A stretch of 64,000 nucleotides of DNA, taken from assembly GCA_009809945.1 (NCBI GenBank), contig WTPW01000964.1:88210-152209 (forward strand), in the 5' to 3' direction. Source of the stretch: Gigaspora margarita. Its lineage: Eukaryota; Glomeromycota; Glomeromycetes; Diversisporales; Gigasporaceae. Position 1 is the first letter of the stretch; every line of letters starts with the position of its first letter. Made by a program: the position numbers and the translations under genes. Under the pieces are notes generated by a model. The model saw nothing but the letters and a program-made list of their open reading frames with translations, had not been told where the DNA came from and searched no databases. Below, piece after piece: positions 47,066 through 58,513 of this stretch.

Positions 47066-47673
47066 GCAAAACTTACGTTTTTGAGAATCCTACACTTACT
47101 TTTTTGATTCTCCTAGATGTACCCCAAAATTTATATACTTTTTTGATACTGATATCACGTGCAGACGACCATTACTGGCAAGCTTTTTAAAATTATACTA
47201 ACTTTAACTCTAATTACAAACCTGACCCTAACTATTAAAAAAATGTCATATAATAAATAGCCCACATAGGTTTAATAAATAACTTGATTGCATAGTCCAC
47301 GAATAAAATTTACTGTTTTTAAAAAGTTTATAATATCTTTATTTTTAAAATTTTTAGTTACGGCCTGGTTGCGCAGGTTTTAAACAAAGATTATATTTAT
47401 TTTTTAAACCAATATTTATATGATTATTTTTTTTAAAAAAAAGAATAAATCTAATGTTTTTTTAAAAAGATTAATAAAATTTTTAGAAAAAACTCAAATG
47501 TTTTAAATACAGTATATCTTTAAGATCTACGCTTTTTAAAAAACTTTTAGCGTAATTTTGAAATTAGTTTATTTAAGAATAGATTTTTTAAAAAAAAATT
47601 CTCATAAAGTTGGTTTCTTGTACGGGATTTTTGAATAATACGAAGGCTTGTTTTGAATTTTCAAGATCGTGTT
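47066..47673. mobile_element. Family 1 TIR element, 3'-truncated copy
   Basis: Collinear with 6250-6908 (cttacgtttttgaga, gtaccccaaaatttatat, ggcctggttgcgcaggtttt, gaattttcaagatcg), with small indels and an inserted taactctaattacaaacc. The last ~88 bp including the right TIR are absent; the break abuts the degraded gene at 47690. Confidence 0.75.
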
Positions 47674-47689
47674 CTGTTACATCTAGAGT

Positions 47690-49500
47690 AGGAGGCACGG
47701 GGTCTCTGGGCATGCCTATGAGGGGTTGAGGCATCAATCTACGTGGCTGGATGCTTTTTGCCAGGGGTTATCAGATTAACTGATAATTTGGGTAATGTAA
47801 TGCTAGTTGATCAAGTGTTGCAATCCTTGTTTCATCAACACTAAGATAATCTTTAATTGTCCAGATTTTCAATCGGTGTGTAATAGTCTTTTTATCTCGT
47901 GCTTCTTGTACTTCATATCAGTATGATTTTTTCTGTATCTTACTATATTCGGATGGTATATTTTCTTGTATTTCTTTAAGAGTCGGATTACAATTTAGTC
48001 TCTCCGATCAGTGTCTGAAATTGGGTTGCGGAGTCTGCGGACTGCAACAAATTTTAAATTTCCGCAACCAAAATCTGAAATGCATATGCAAATTCCGCAC
48101 ATAAATTTGCAAATTTTACTTATAAATTTTGATTAAATGTTTATTTGCGCAACTAAATTTTTATAGATTCTTATAATCCGCAACTATTTTTTTTTATTTA
48201 ATGCAGCCTGCAACTAATTTAAAAATTGAATTTCAGACACTGTCTCTGATACCTTTGATCTTTCTTGAAAATTAAATATTTGTAAGTATTTCCTTCCATA
48301 GAAGTTATTCAAATATTTATTAATTCTGGTAAGTCTTGATCTTAATCGGTTAACTTCCATTGTCACATTTTTCTGATATAATTCTAAAGCAGTTATTTCT
48401 TTAGTAGCTACTTGTTCGTATTTTTTGCAAAAATTATTGAATTCATTTTCTGTCATCGGTTGTATTTTATTTTTCTCACTTTCTTCGAGTGACTCAATCT
48501 CACAATAGTTAAAATACTTTTTGATCTCATGGAATATAAATCCTAAATTTCTTTGTAACATGGGTATTAGGTTCATAAATATAACTTTCTGGTACGTGTA
48601 CCATTTCCATTCAGTGGCCTTTTCTGGTTCAGTTCTAACTGGTTCTTGGATTTTATCCTATAGGTATATAAATATCGATAGAGTAACATTGTATGTTGCT
48701 TCATGTCTTTCACATCTCCTTGCAGTCCATTCCAATTGTGAAGGTACTGATTCGGACCAAATTTTCTGTAATTGGGTTGCTTCGAGGTATATTCCTGATT
48801 CTTCAAATGTTTCCTGTATTGCTGCGTCTTCTTCAATTTCTAAAAATTAATTTGCTGTTTCATCTAGGTATACATATACTTTTTCTCCAGTTCCTTGGTA
48901 CAATCCTAAATAAGGTTTGCCTAGATGGTTCGTTGTGAGAGTATGATTTCTATTCCTTTCTTTTCTTTCTGAAATATTAATACTTGTACTAATCTTCTGT
49001 CTTTAAGCAGTTCTACATTCTAAGCAATTTATGTAGTATATTAATTCTAACATTTCTTCTGCGATTCCTTTAAATTTGAATGTTGGTCTACTGTTTTTGC
49101 AGTTTTGGCATTGTTGATATTCATATTGGTGTTCATACGGCATTTCCATTTTTCCTGAAATTTATTTCTGCAAGGTATGCACCGTAGATATCTTTTTCTG
49201 TTCAGTAAATTTATTCCAAAATATGAGTGATCCCTATATTCTTTACAATAAGTACACTTGAATTTTTCATTCACTACTTCAGGATTTTGTTCGAAATAAT
49301 CTTCTATTCTTGCAATTCGTTTTTTGATTGTTCTAATTCTTTGTCATTCAGCTTTTCTTTTCAGTGTGGCAGGGCTTATTGCATATCTCCTGCACTTGCT
49401 ACAAGTCTTATATAATGCTTTAGTTTTCTCGTTAATTCTGAATTCTTTTGCTTCTTTATTCAATTTGCAACTTTGTAAAATATCATTAGTTTATAACAGT
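47690..49500 (-). pseudogene. Degraded Cys-rich (zinc-ribbon-like) gene of unknown function
   Basis: Reading from 49500 leftward, frames give FRINEKTKALYKTCSKC, then KFKCTYCKEYRDHSYFG and YLRCIPCRNKFQEKW: three CxxC pairs that could bind zinc. Further on: KPYLGLYQGTGEKVYVYLDE, AIQETFEESGIYLEATQLQ, then EVNRLRSRLTRINKYLNNFY and, beyond the inserted MITE, NPTLKEIQENIPSEYSKIQ. There are many stops, some where Trp or Gln is plausible, and frameshifts. It lies on the same strand as the island to the right of the satellite and may belong to it. I do not recognise the family. Confidence 0.5.
48009..48242. mobile_element. hAT-like MITE with 8-bp duplication inside the Cys-rich gene
   Basis: Starts cagtgtctgaaa and ends tttcagacactg (12-bp TIR). 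Flanked by tctccgat (48001-48008) and tctctgat (48243-48250), an 8-bp duplication with one mismatch. Internal ttgcggag and ccgcaac repeats. 234 bp. Confidence 0.75.
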
Positions 49501-49559
49501 TTGGACTTTTCCTTTGATATATGTATATTCGTGCCAAATTTTAATATCAACAGTAGTGC

Positions 49560-51010
49560 TTGTATTCGAATATACTATATTTATGAATATATTCGAATAT
49601 ATAAATATTTATGAATATTCGAATATAAATTATAGATATTTGAATATTCATAAATATTCATAATATTTATGAATATTCATAATATTTATGAATATTCATA
49701 ATATTTATGAATATTCATAATATTTATGAATATTCATAATATTTATGAATATTCATAATATTTATAAATATTCATAATATTTATAAATATTCATAATATT
49801 TATGGATATTCATAATATTTATGAATATTCATAATATTTATGAATATTCATAAATATTTTGAATATTCATAATATTTATGAATATTCATAATATTTATGA
49901 ATATTCATAAATATTTNNNNNNNNNNNNNNNNNNNNNNNNNNNNNNNNNNNNNNNNNNNNNNNNNNNNNNNNNNNNNNNNNNNNNNNNNNNNNNNNNNNN
50001 NNNNNNNNNNNNNNNNNNNNNNNNNNNNNNNNNNNNNNNNNNNNNNNNNNNNNNNNNNNNNNNNNNNNNNNNNNNNNNNNNNNNNNNNNNNNNNNNNNNN
50101 NNNNNNNNNNNNNNNNNNNNNNNNNNNNNNNNNNNNNNNNNNNNNNNNNNNNNNNNNNNNNNNNNNNNNNNNNNNNNNNNNNNNNNNNNNNNNNNNNNNN
50201 NNNNNNNNNNNNNNNNNNNNNNNNNNNNNNNNNNNNNNNNNNNNNNNNNNNNNNNNNNNNNNNNNNNNNNNNNNNNNNNNNNNNNNNNNNNNNNNNNNNN
50301 NNNNNNNNNNNNNNNNNNNNNNNNNNNNNNNNNNNNNNNNNNNNNNNNNNNNNNNNNNNNNNNNNNNNNNNNNNNNNNNNNNNNNNNNNNNNNNNNNNNN
50401 NNNNNNNNNNNNNNNNNNNNNNNNNNNNNNNNNNNNNNNNNNNNNNNNNNNNNNNNNNNNNNNNNNNNNNNNNNNNNNNNNNNNNNNNNNNNNNNNNNNN
50501 NNNNNNNNNNNNNNNNNNNNNNNNNNNNNNNNNNNNNNNNNNNNNNNNNNNNNNNNNNNNNNNNNNNNNNNNNNNNNNNNNNNNNNNNNNNNNNNNNNNN
50601 NNNNNNNNNNNNNNNNNNNNNNNNNNNNNNNNNNNNNNNNNNNNNNNNNNNNNNNNNNNNNNNNNNNNNNNNNNNNNNNNNAAATATTTATGAATATTCA
50701 TAAAAATATGAATTTTTATAATATTATGAATATTATGAATATTCATAATATTTATGAATATTCATAATATTTATGAATATTCATAATATTTATGAATATT
50801 CATGATATTTATGAATATTCATAATATTTATGAATATTCGTAATATTTATGAATATTCATAATATTTATGAATATTCGTAATATTTATGAATATTCGTAA
50901 TATTTATGAATATTCGTAATATTTATGAATATTCATAATATTTATGAATATTCAAAAATATATTCGAATATATTAATAAATTAATTATGAATATTCGAAT
51001 ATATGTAAGG
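49560..51010. repeat. 19-bp AT-only satellite interrupted by an assembly gap
   Basis: The monomer aatattcataatatttatg is repeated almost perfectly on both sides of a 775-base N gap (49917-50691). Variants have cgtaat or gaatat. The monomer contains the palindrome atgaatattcat, so open frames on both strands are artefacts. The array separates two parts of the minus-strand island. Confidence 0.85.
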
Positions 51011-51027
51011 ATTTATGAATATAAGCA

Positions 51028-52205
51028 CTAATCAACAGTAGTATTGTCTTCCAATAAGTTATCAAATAATGCAATAACGTAATAATGCTTTCTAGTAACT
51101 AGTTGATTACATACGTCTTTTTTAATATTCACTTTTATTCCAGGTATTCCTTGGTGGGCTATTATTTGTAATAGTTCCAATTGTGATATGTTTGCACAAT
51201 AATAGGCTTCTTCTTTTATTTCTTCTCTAAACAGTCCGTAAGGATGCAATACTTTTTCCAATGGTGTAATAAATAATAATGATGTAATTAAATAGGGTTC
51301 TATTTCTGTTAAAAATATCCTAAAGATTACTTTTCCAAATCTGTAATCATTTGTAGATACTATAGAAATCCATGCTGTTAATTGTGATTTTAATACTGAA
51401 ATAATATCAGTATCTCCTGGCAAATGTGTAAATATTTTATATATGGTACTGTCAAGATGTTGTAATTTTAGAGTTTCATATTTCACTCCTATAAAGCTAT
51501 ATTCTGCTTTTGGTTCAATTACTATTTGAGTTGGTTTGTCTGCTTTAAAGATTGGAGTATAATTTTGTGTATTATTCTCTTGGTTCGTTCCAGTTCCGTA
51601 GTGGTCATTAAATTGTAACTCTTCGTCAGTTGTATTTGACTTGGTCCTGGTCTTCTGTTAGCCCCTTTGTTATATAAAATTCCTTGTAACGAGTTTATTC
51701 CGTGAGTAAATATTTTTACCAAAAATGGTGGAATAATTCCTTCAGTATTTGCTTTAATGAATTTTTACTTAATTGACCCTAATGCGTAGTATGTTGCAGA
51801 CAATAGGTCAATATATTGGTTTTGTTTTGCTTGTTCTTGGTGTACAAATATATAGTTGTCGTTTAGCATTAAACCGTTTACTCCCAATATTTGTTGTATT
51901 CCTACAATTGTTTGACCAATTCTATGGTTACTTGTTGGAGTACAACATGAGATTAATTCTTTTATGGTTATTTCTATATCCAATTGAATTTCCTCAATAG
52001 GTTTTTGGTTAAGAATTTCTTCATTGGGGTTAATATATTTTCTTAGGGAGTTTCTTATTCTTGGTACAAAATTCCACTAGTAATTAAATCTAGCTGTTTT
52101 AGTTGTTAAGTCTCTTTTAAGCTGTTTTGATGCTTTTATTACTTGTTTTGCTATATTCCTTTTATGTTTTCTATTGGGATTCTTTCTTCTACTTCTTTTA
52201 GTCAT
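51028..52205 (-). pseudogene. Unknown protein with strongly basic N-terminus
   Basis: Start chosen at 52205 (MTKRSRRKNPNRKHKRN), giving an Arg/Lys arm of about 35 residues. Then IEITIKELISCCTPTSNHRI, GVNGLMLNDNYIFVHQEQ, PPFLVKIFTHGINSLQGI. After a frame change near 51500: KYETLKLQHLDSTIYKIFTH, HPYGLFREEIKEEAYYC. About 390 codons with at least three stops. A basic arm followed by a folded domain occurs in capsid and other nucleic-acid-binding proteins, but no family is recognised. Confidence 0.45.
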
Positions 52206-52267
52206 AAATGAGATTTAGATGAGCGTAAAGCATTATGCCTCCTTTTCAAAGGTTTACTAAGTCTCTT

Positions 52268-52883
52268 TTAGTTAAGGTGAGTAGTATAATCCACTATTTT
52301 AATTTTTAGTCCTCTGATTGTTTCTTGGAGTTGTAATTCAGTATTGTTTCTATAAAAATTATTTAGCAAGGTTACTGTTTCTTGTACTGCTTCAGTGTTT
52401 TCAATAAAATTAGTGTTAGCAAATTGTGCTACTTCCTGTTGAATTACTGTTATTGCTTGAGGGTTTATTGAATTATATGTTCCAAGGTATGTCATAATAA
52501 TTTCTCTTTGTCGATGTTGAGTTTCAAGCAAAGCGCTTAATGCCGAGAGGCTTTGAAGAGTGTTATCTAAATATTCTTGAATCCTTTGTTGTTGGTAATT
52601 TCTGTAATTTATTTGAGCTACTTGTTGGTTGCGTTGTTGAATAATTTGAAGATTTCGATATCTTTGATCTTGATTAGTTCTGTTACTTCTGTTGTTCTCT
52701 CTCATTTAAGTATCGAGGAGCCAGTCCTCTTTTTTTATACTTATAAAAAGTTTCACAGTTAATATTTTGTTTCTTGCAATTGGTACAGTTTTTGTTTCCT
52801 CTAAGTTTTTCACAGCGAAGATGTTTTTCTCTGCAATAGTCACAGGAAGTAGTAGATCTGGTATGATATTCTCTGGAATTCAT
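52268..52883 (-). pseudogene. Zn2Cys6 DNA-binding motif followed by Gln-rich coiled coil
   Basis: 52683-52883 (MNSREYHTRSTT start) has CDYC-x6-C-x8-C-x2-C-x6-C, an exact fit to the fungal Gal4-type binuclear cluster (CREKHLRCEK matches the family core). 52268-52705 overlaps by 23 bases in another frame and is Gln/Asn-rich and helical (IQEYLDNTLQSLSALSALLE). Zn2Cys6 proteins normally bind DNA as transcription factors; here the motif sits in a mobile-looking island next to zinc-knuckle and RT sequences. The frame change may be mutation or, less likely, programmed. Confidence 0.65.
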
Positions 52884-53259
52884 GATATTTGTCAGGTAAA
52901 CTTGGTATGCTTATATACTTTTCTGATCATTAATGAATTTTGATCATATGATTGACTTGGATTAAAATATTAGTATAAAATGTAAAATAAATTGAATTAA
53001 TGTAAATCATGGTTGCCTAGGCCACATAAAATGTTGATATTTCTAAAAATATTATGTATGTTTTATTATCAGTGTGGGTGCTCTTGCCATCGCACACCAC
53101 AGTCGTATCCTTCCTAGATATAATACGCCCTATTAATTCTTTATTTAAATGTATCACAAAATAATAGGCATATTTTGATTTACAAAAATTATAAATACTA
53201 CTAAACATAAATAATTTGAATAATAATAAAATAAGGTTAAGGTTAATCCATGTAAATAG

Positions 53260-55980
53260 TTAATCTATGATGTGTACGTCATCTTCTATTCCTGTTTCAT
53301 CTTTATTTTCAGATGAAGATTCAACTAATTCTGCTCTTACTTCATAGTTGTTTTGAAAGAATTGGTTGGCTATTTCTAAATTTCCAAGTGCTTCAGGCAT
53401 TCTAGGGCTGTCGAATAGTACCTCTAAAAATGCATAATCAAGTTCTCGGTTCACAGTTCTTTCTTGCGCATGGCAATATTGTATCGTTGGACTTTTTCTT
53501 TGAGGTTTTCATCCTCTAATTCTTTAATTCTTCATTTAAGCACTCAGTTTTCTTCTTGCAAGTCTTGTAATCGCTCTTGCACTTCCATATCTTTTCTTTC
53601 CAATATGGAAATCCTTTCTATAGCATGGCGTATATTTAATAAGTTTGTTCCTAACATTGGCAGACTTAGTCTTCTGAAAATTTCTTCCAGTTCATTGAAG
53701 CGGTCTTCAAGATTTCTTTCTGGTAAATTTTTAGGTGTCAGGTAAATCTCTTCAATTTCTTCATCTTGCTCAGGTTGAACAGGTGGTAGGGGTGAAAATT
53801 GTTGAGATGTAGAGGCGATAACCATTTCTATTGTTTCTTCTTTAGTTATTTCATTTATACTACTGAGTCTTTTTTCTTGCTCGCGGTTTTCCTCAACTTT
53901 TGATTTCTTTATCTCAATAGGGTTTGTTCTGCTAGCTTCTCTTGTAGATATTTCATTTTTCTTACCTTTCCCTTTCCTAAAGCTCACTACATTGTTGATA
54001 TTCTTTTCTTTACAATTGTCGCATGAAATTGTAATTTCAACATTGGGTAGTTGGATTGCTTGTTCAACTATTTGGTAGATTTGGTATATTCCATTAGAGT
54101 CTTTCCATTTTATTTTATCTGGTTCTGTTACTTTTGTTTTATTCAGAACTCTTGTTTTTCCAATTATCTCCATAATTCTTCCTTGCATTTTTAAACAATT
54201 ATGGCATTCTTGGTCTTGTATTTCATATCCTTCAAAATATCTGTATGGCCGATAGATATTTTCTTTTTCCCATTTTTCAATTTCCTGTTCAGCTTTATAG
54301 TAGGACCCCGAAATATATATAGATAGGTCAGGTATGAGTTTGCTTATTTTTGAGGTTTTTTATGCAGATCTTTACTATTTATAGTAATTTTTTGCTTATT
54401 TTTGAAGTTTTTTTCTGCAGATCTTTCCTTTTTTAGTAACCCTATAATTAACCTGACCTATCTATGTATATTTTGGGGTCCTTTTATAGTCCTGAAGAAC
54501 AGTTCTATGTATTCTTCTTTCGTGTTCGCAGTCATAACATGTTCCTTCTAATAGCTCATCAACATGTTTAGGCATTAAGCCTACATCACATAGTACTGTT
54601 CCTGTGAGTCCTCTTTTTGTTGGCATATGATTTATAGCTTGTTGTCTAGTGGTAATTCTTGAACTGGTACTTGGTTCATAGAATTCTTGTGATGATGTTT
54701 CCCAATTGTTAAAATGGGCATCTCTATCTTGATTATTGTATACATTAATTGATGTTGATTTTATCAGTAATTAGAATCTTCTTAACGTGAGATCTTCATT
54801 CCATCTAACCCAGAGAGTATCTCGTAGATGTTGAATAATTCTAAGGATTACTGATTCATTTATCCTAATGAATACATGGTGTTCATTCCAGGTGATATTT
54901 TGAATATTCTTGATCATTCTAATATCCATGGGTTGGAAGGTATAAAGAAAATGAACACTGTATCCAATATTTTCTTCATATGAACAGAAGTAATTTCTAA
55001 ATCCATCTTGAATAAATTGTCATTTCCATCCTTGCTTTTTGCAAAGGAAACACTCTATTTTATGATTCCGTCCAATTCCTTGAGCATAATTATGGCTTCT
55101 ATAGACAGCAAAGAGTAGTCTTTCAGTGTAATTTCGATAACACATTTCACAAACCAATATGTTACTGAAATGCTTTTCTTCTACAAGGAGTCCATCTCGT
55201 TCTCTTCTTCCTGGATAGAATCTATTTAACAAGTATAAACTTGCTTTTCCTGCTATGGTCCAATGACATACGCAGCAATGATAAATATCATTTTCATTTT
55301 TGTAACCACAGTTGCAATTGCTTCCATTGAGGTTATCAAGTGCCTCAGCAAATGCATACATTCCAAATGCATGGTTTTCATTGCATAGGTTACATGTCGT
55401 AGTAGTAGTGTTAGATGGTCCTGGTGGAGGTGTTACACTTCTTTCACTTACAATATCCTTCTTTCTGAGGATAGTTCTATTCTTATAGTATTCTGAACAT
55501 TCCGTTTTCATATGTCCTTTTTGTTTACAAATCTAATATTCTTGGTTAGGGCAATACTTGTTAAAATGATCTTTGCGTCCACATACTCCGCAAATGGTAT
55601 CCCTGGCCTTCTTCTTGGATCATGTAGTGCAGTTATGTTTCCTTAAGTCAGTTCTAACTCCACACTTTTCACACGTTCCAAAATAAACATTTGTTGGGAC
55701 AATTGGTATTCTAGGGTTAATAGGTTTTACTCTAGTGAGGGTAGGCATGCTTTTTCTAGTTGGGATAGCAGATGTTACTTCTCGGATTCTACTGGGTGGA
55801 CATTCATAGATTTCTGGATCCAAAACGTGACTGTCACAGTCAGGACAATAGTTGGGTCCAGTTTGGGTCCATCTATTGATTCTTGGTTGTTGTGTCCTTG
55901 GTTAGCCATTTTCTTTTTTTTAGATTTCTTTGGTAGGTTTCTTTTTAGTTCTTTTAGGGTTTCTTTGAGTTTACCCATTA
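53260..55980 (-). pseudogene. Cys-rich protein with CCHC zinc knuckle and C-terminal coiled coil
   Basis: N-terminal pieces at 55620-55980 include CEKCGVRTDLRKHNC. Then CGVCGRKDHFNKYC (CCHC) and a partial second knuckle ICKQKGHMKTEC. From 55511 to 53544 one frame continues, with stops at ~55020 and ~54770: CNLCNENHAFGMYAFAEALD, CNCGYKNENDIYHCCVCHW, CYDCEHERRIHR, DQECHNCLK, ISCDNCKEKN, then acidic linker and helices (RISILERKDMEVQERLQDLQ). The end (53260-53454) is in another frame. The order of zinc clusters suggests nucleic-acid binding. Same strand as pol; may be the element's Gag or an accessory gene. A MITE splits it. Confidence 0.5.
54302..54482. mobile_element. hAT-like MITE with 8-bp duplication, inserted in frame in the Cys-rich gene
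   Basis: Ends aggaccccgaaatatata / tatattttggggtcct, with inverted subterminal gataggtcaggt / acctgacctatc. Flanked by tttatagt (54294-54301 and 54483-54490). 181 + 8 = 189 bases is a multiple of three, so the host frame is the same on both sides; the MITE itself adds stops. Confidence 0.85.
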
Positions 55981-56039
55981 TGTTTTGGATGTCCCTACTT
56001 GTTAAAAATCAATGTCTTTAAATAGAAGTTTCTTATCTA

Positions 56040-57060
56040 AGATTTGCATTCCTCATTACAAATCTTCATTAGCATTTTCTCCTATTGTTTCCTCATCGAG
56101 AAGTACATTACTATCTCGTAGGCAATCTATTAGTGCTTCCCACAGATCTATTCCATTTTCTTTATTCTGACTTCTCTATATGAATTCAGATAGATGAAAT
56201 GGTAGATCATCCTTCTTTCGATTTCTTACTAGGATTGCATCTTTCAATACATGCCATGTGGCTTCAATACCATTGGTGTGGTATACTTTAATTTCATTAG
56301 TTATTTCATCATATTCACACACGCTGAACCTGTGTCCATGATTGACAGCGTGGTGTTGCATTCCTAATCTTGTATAGATATTAGTATATCCCTTCCACAT
56401 GTCTAAGTATATTATAGATTCAGGGTGGATATACTTCTATATGTAGTAAAGTAAAGTTTCCTGCGATCGATCGTTTACGATTGTCACAAATATTTTCTTT
56501 TCAGGCATTCTTTCTTTGCCACCAAATACCCATATGTTTCTCCATCTTTTGTTTTTCAAAATAGGGATTCATCTATTTTTATGATGATTCTGGGACCTCC
56601 TATTTTGGTTTCTATTTCTTTTATTTCTTTAGTAATCATTATTCTATAAGCACATGTCCATTGTGTGATCATAGTTTCTGCTATTCCTGTGAACTTGGTT
56701 ATTGACCCATGACTCATCTTGATAAGCCAAAGATATCCTAGTTCAAGGAGTTTGTTACATGGTAATCTACTATTCATATATATGATGCCATTAAAGATCG
56801 ATATTTTTTTCGGCATTTCCTGTTTGGGCATTCAATAGGTCATATTTCTTGATCTTCATATCTCTTCCACATTCAATGCAGTTGAGTTCATATGGTATTA
56901 TTAGTCTTTCTTTTAGATATGTTAAACATTCTTCCGGGTCATCAAATATTCTTTTTAGTTGGTAGTATGGTTGAACTTGTATTTTCATATTTGTCAAATA
57001 ATTTAGCAGTAATTGGTACTTGAGGTGTCATGGGAATTCCAGGTGGTTTTATAGGTGAAT
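56040..57060 (-). pseudogene. ISXO2/Merlin (IS1595-like) DDE transposase domain
   Basis: N-terminal zinc-ribbon half ELNCIECGRDMKI, then KKISIFNGIIYMNSRLPCNK and LLELGYLWLI. Catalytic residues: first Asp in IIIKIDESLF (~56570), second in IIYLDMWKGYTNIY (~56410), Glu in YHTNGIEATWHVLK (~56270), the last being the family hallmark. Between them IFVTIVNDRSQETLLYYI is readable after a frame change. A short tail follows (DLWEALIDCLRDSNVLLDEE). Merlin transposases cut and paste DNA with 8-9 bp duplications. It begins right where the RNase H ends, with no Merlin TIRs recognised, so it may be a nested transposon or an integrase replacement. Confidence 0.75.
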
Positions 57061-57129
57061 TTCTACTTTTAACCTTTAACCTCATTAGGTATTTCTTTTT
57101 CTTTGGGTTCTTTATCTTTAATTCATATT

Positions 57130-58513
57130 TTTAGCGTTATAATCTTTTCTCCTTGGTCATTTGTACTTATTTGTCTGCTGAGCCAATCTGCAATATGATT
57201 GTCCTTTCCTGGTATTCTTTCTATGATCCAGTTAAAGTCTTGAAGCTTTATTACCCATTTTTGCATGGTATCATTTCATATCATCTTTTCTGTTGCTCAG
57301 TTCTTACTATTATAGGTTTATTTCCAATATAATGTTGCCAATTGGTAAGATAATAGTAAATCGCATACAGTTCTTTCTGTGTTGAGCCCTATAATCTTTG
57401 TGTAGGTGTAAGAGATTTTGATTTGAATTCTATTATCTATTCTTTGGATTTAGTGGCTTCATACTCTGCTCCTTTAGTCTAGCTTCTTTAGTTTTATAGT
57501 GCGCCAGATCGGAGTTAACTTGTTTCAGAACTGCACCAATTCTGTCATTTGAGGCATCAGTTTTCAGGATTAATTGATATCCTTTTTAGGGTAAGTCAGG
57601 GCTATAGCATTTGTTACCTTCTGTATTAATAAATCAAATGCTTCTTGGCATTCTTTAGTCTATTCAAATTGAACATTTTTCTTTAACAAGTTATATATCA
57701 GTTGTGCTATTTGGGCAAAGTTCTGGATATATCTTCTAAAATAGTTCATAAATCTAGTAAATCTCCTTACTCTATTTACATCTGTTGGTGGTTTTAATTT
57801 TTTAGCTTCTTTAATTTTAACTTGATTAGGGTGAATTTTTCTGAATTCAACTAAGTGGTTCAATATTAATGTTTTTGTTACCATGAATTCGCATTTGTCT
57901 GGTTTCAGACTCATGCCCCCCTTTTCTATGCGTTCAAATACCATTTTGACGTGCTTAATATAATCATCAACTGAATTACCAGCAATAGTTAAATCATCCA
58001 TATATACGTACATGAACGAAAAATCTCTAAACAATTCGTACATATATCTCATTATATATGCAGGTGCAGTCTTTAATCCATAGGTAGAACATTCCATTCA
58101 AATTTTCCTTTGCTGGGAAAAAATACTATAGTTTTATGCTTATCTTCTTCTCTTAATATAAATTGGTAATAAGCCACAGTAAAATCTAAAGTTGTAAATA
58201 TCTTATGCTGCGCTAATTGTTGCAACATTCTAATAATATTAGGAATTTCATATGGATCATTTTCTAAATACTTGTTGAGTTTGGTATAATCCACAGCTAC
58301 TCTATATGATCCATCTTTCTTTTGTATTATTACCAAAGGTGATACCCATACTGCTTTAGATGGTCTTATAAACTCTTGTCTTTTTAAGTCTTCAAAGAGT
58401 TTATTTGCTTGTTCAATCTTATCTTCAGAATATTGTCTAGGCATTCTTGTCTTATCTCTAAAAGGTATGTTTTTTTCGTCACAATTAAGTGTTAATGTGA
58501 TAGTTTCAAACAT
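57130..58513 (-). pseudogene. Ty3/gypsy-type reverse transcriptase-RNase H
   Basis: RT motifs in order: FIRPSKAVWVSPLVIIQKKD, YRVAVDYTKLNKYL, FTTLDFTVAYYQF (motif A Asp), TYGLKTAPAYIMRYM (motif B), FMYVYMDDLTIAG (YMDD). The thumb reads VRRFTRFMNYFRRYIQNFA. A TAG at 57660 stands at the usual Trp after VQFE. RNase H follows with frameshifts: LKTDASNDRIGAVL, KELYAIYYYLTNWQHYIG, KDNHIADWLSRQ. The domain is complete in outline but carries several stops. A Pro-rich linker (KPPGIPMTPQVPITA) leads directly to the ISXO2-like domain. No chromodomain or rve integrase seen. Confidence 0.85.

Noticed and set aside
49895-50746. Open frames across the N gap on both strands
   Set aside because: They consist of unknown bases and satellite monomers only.
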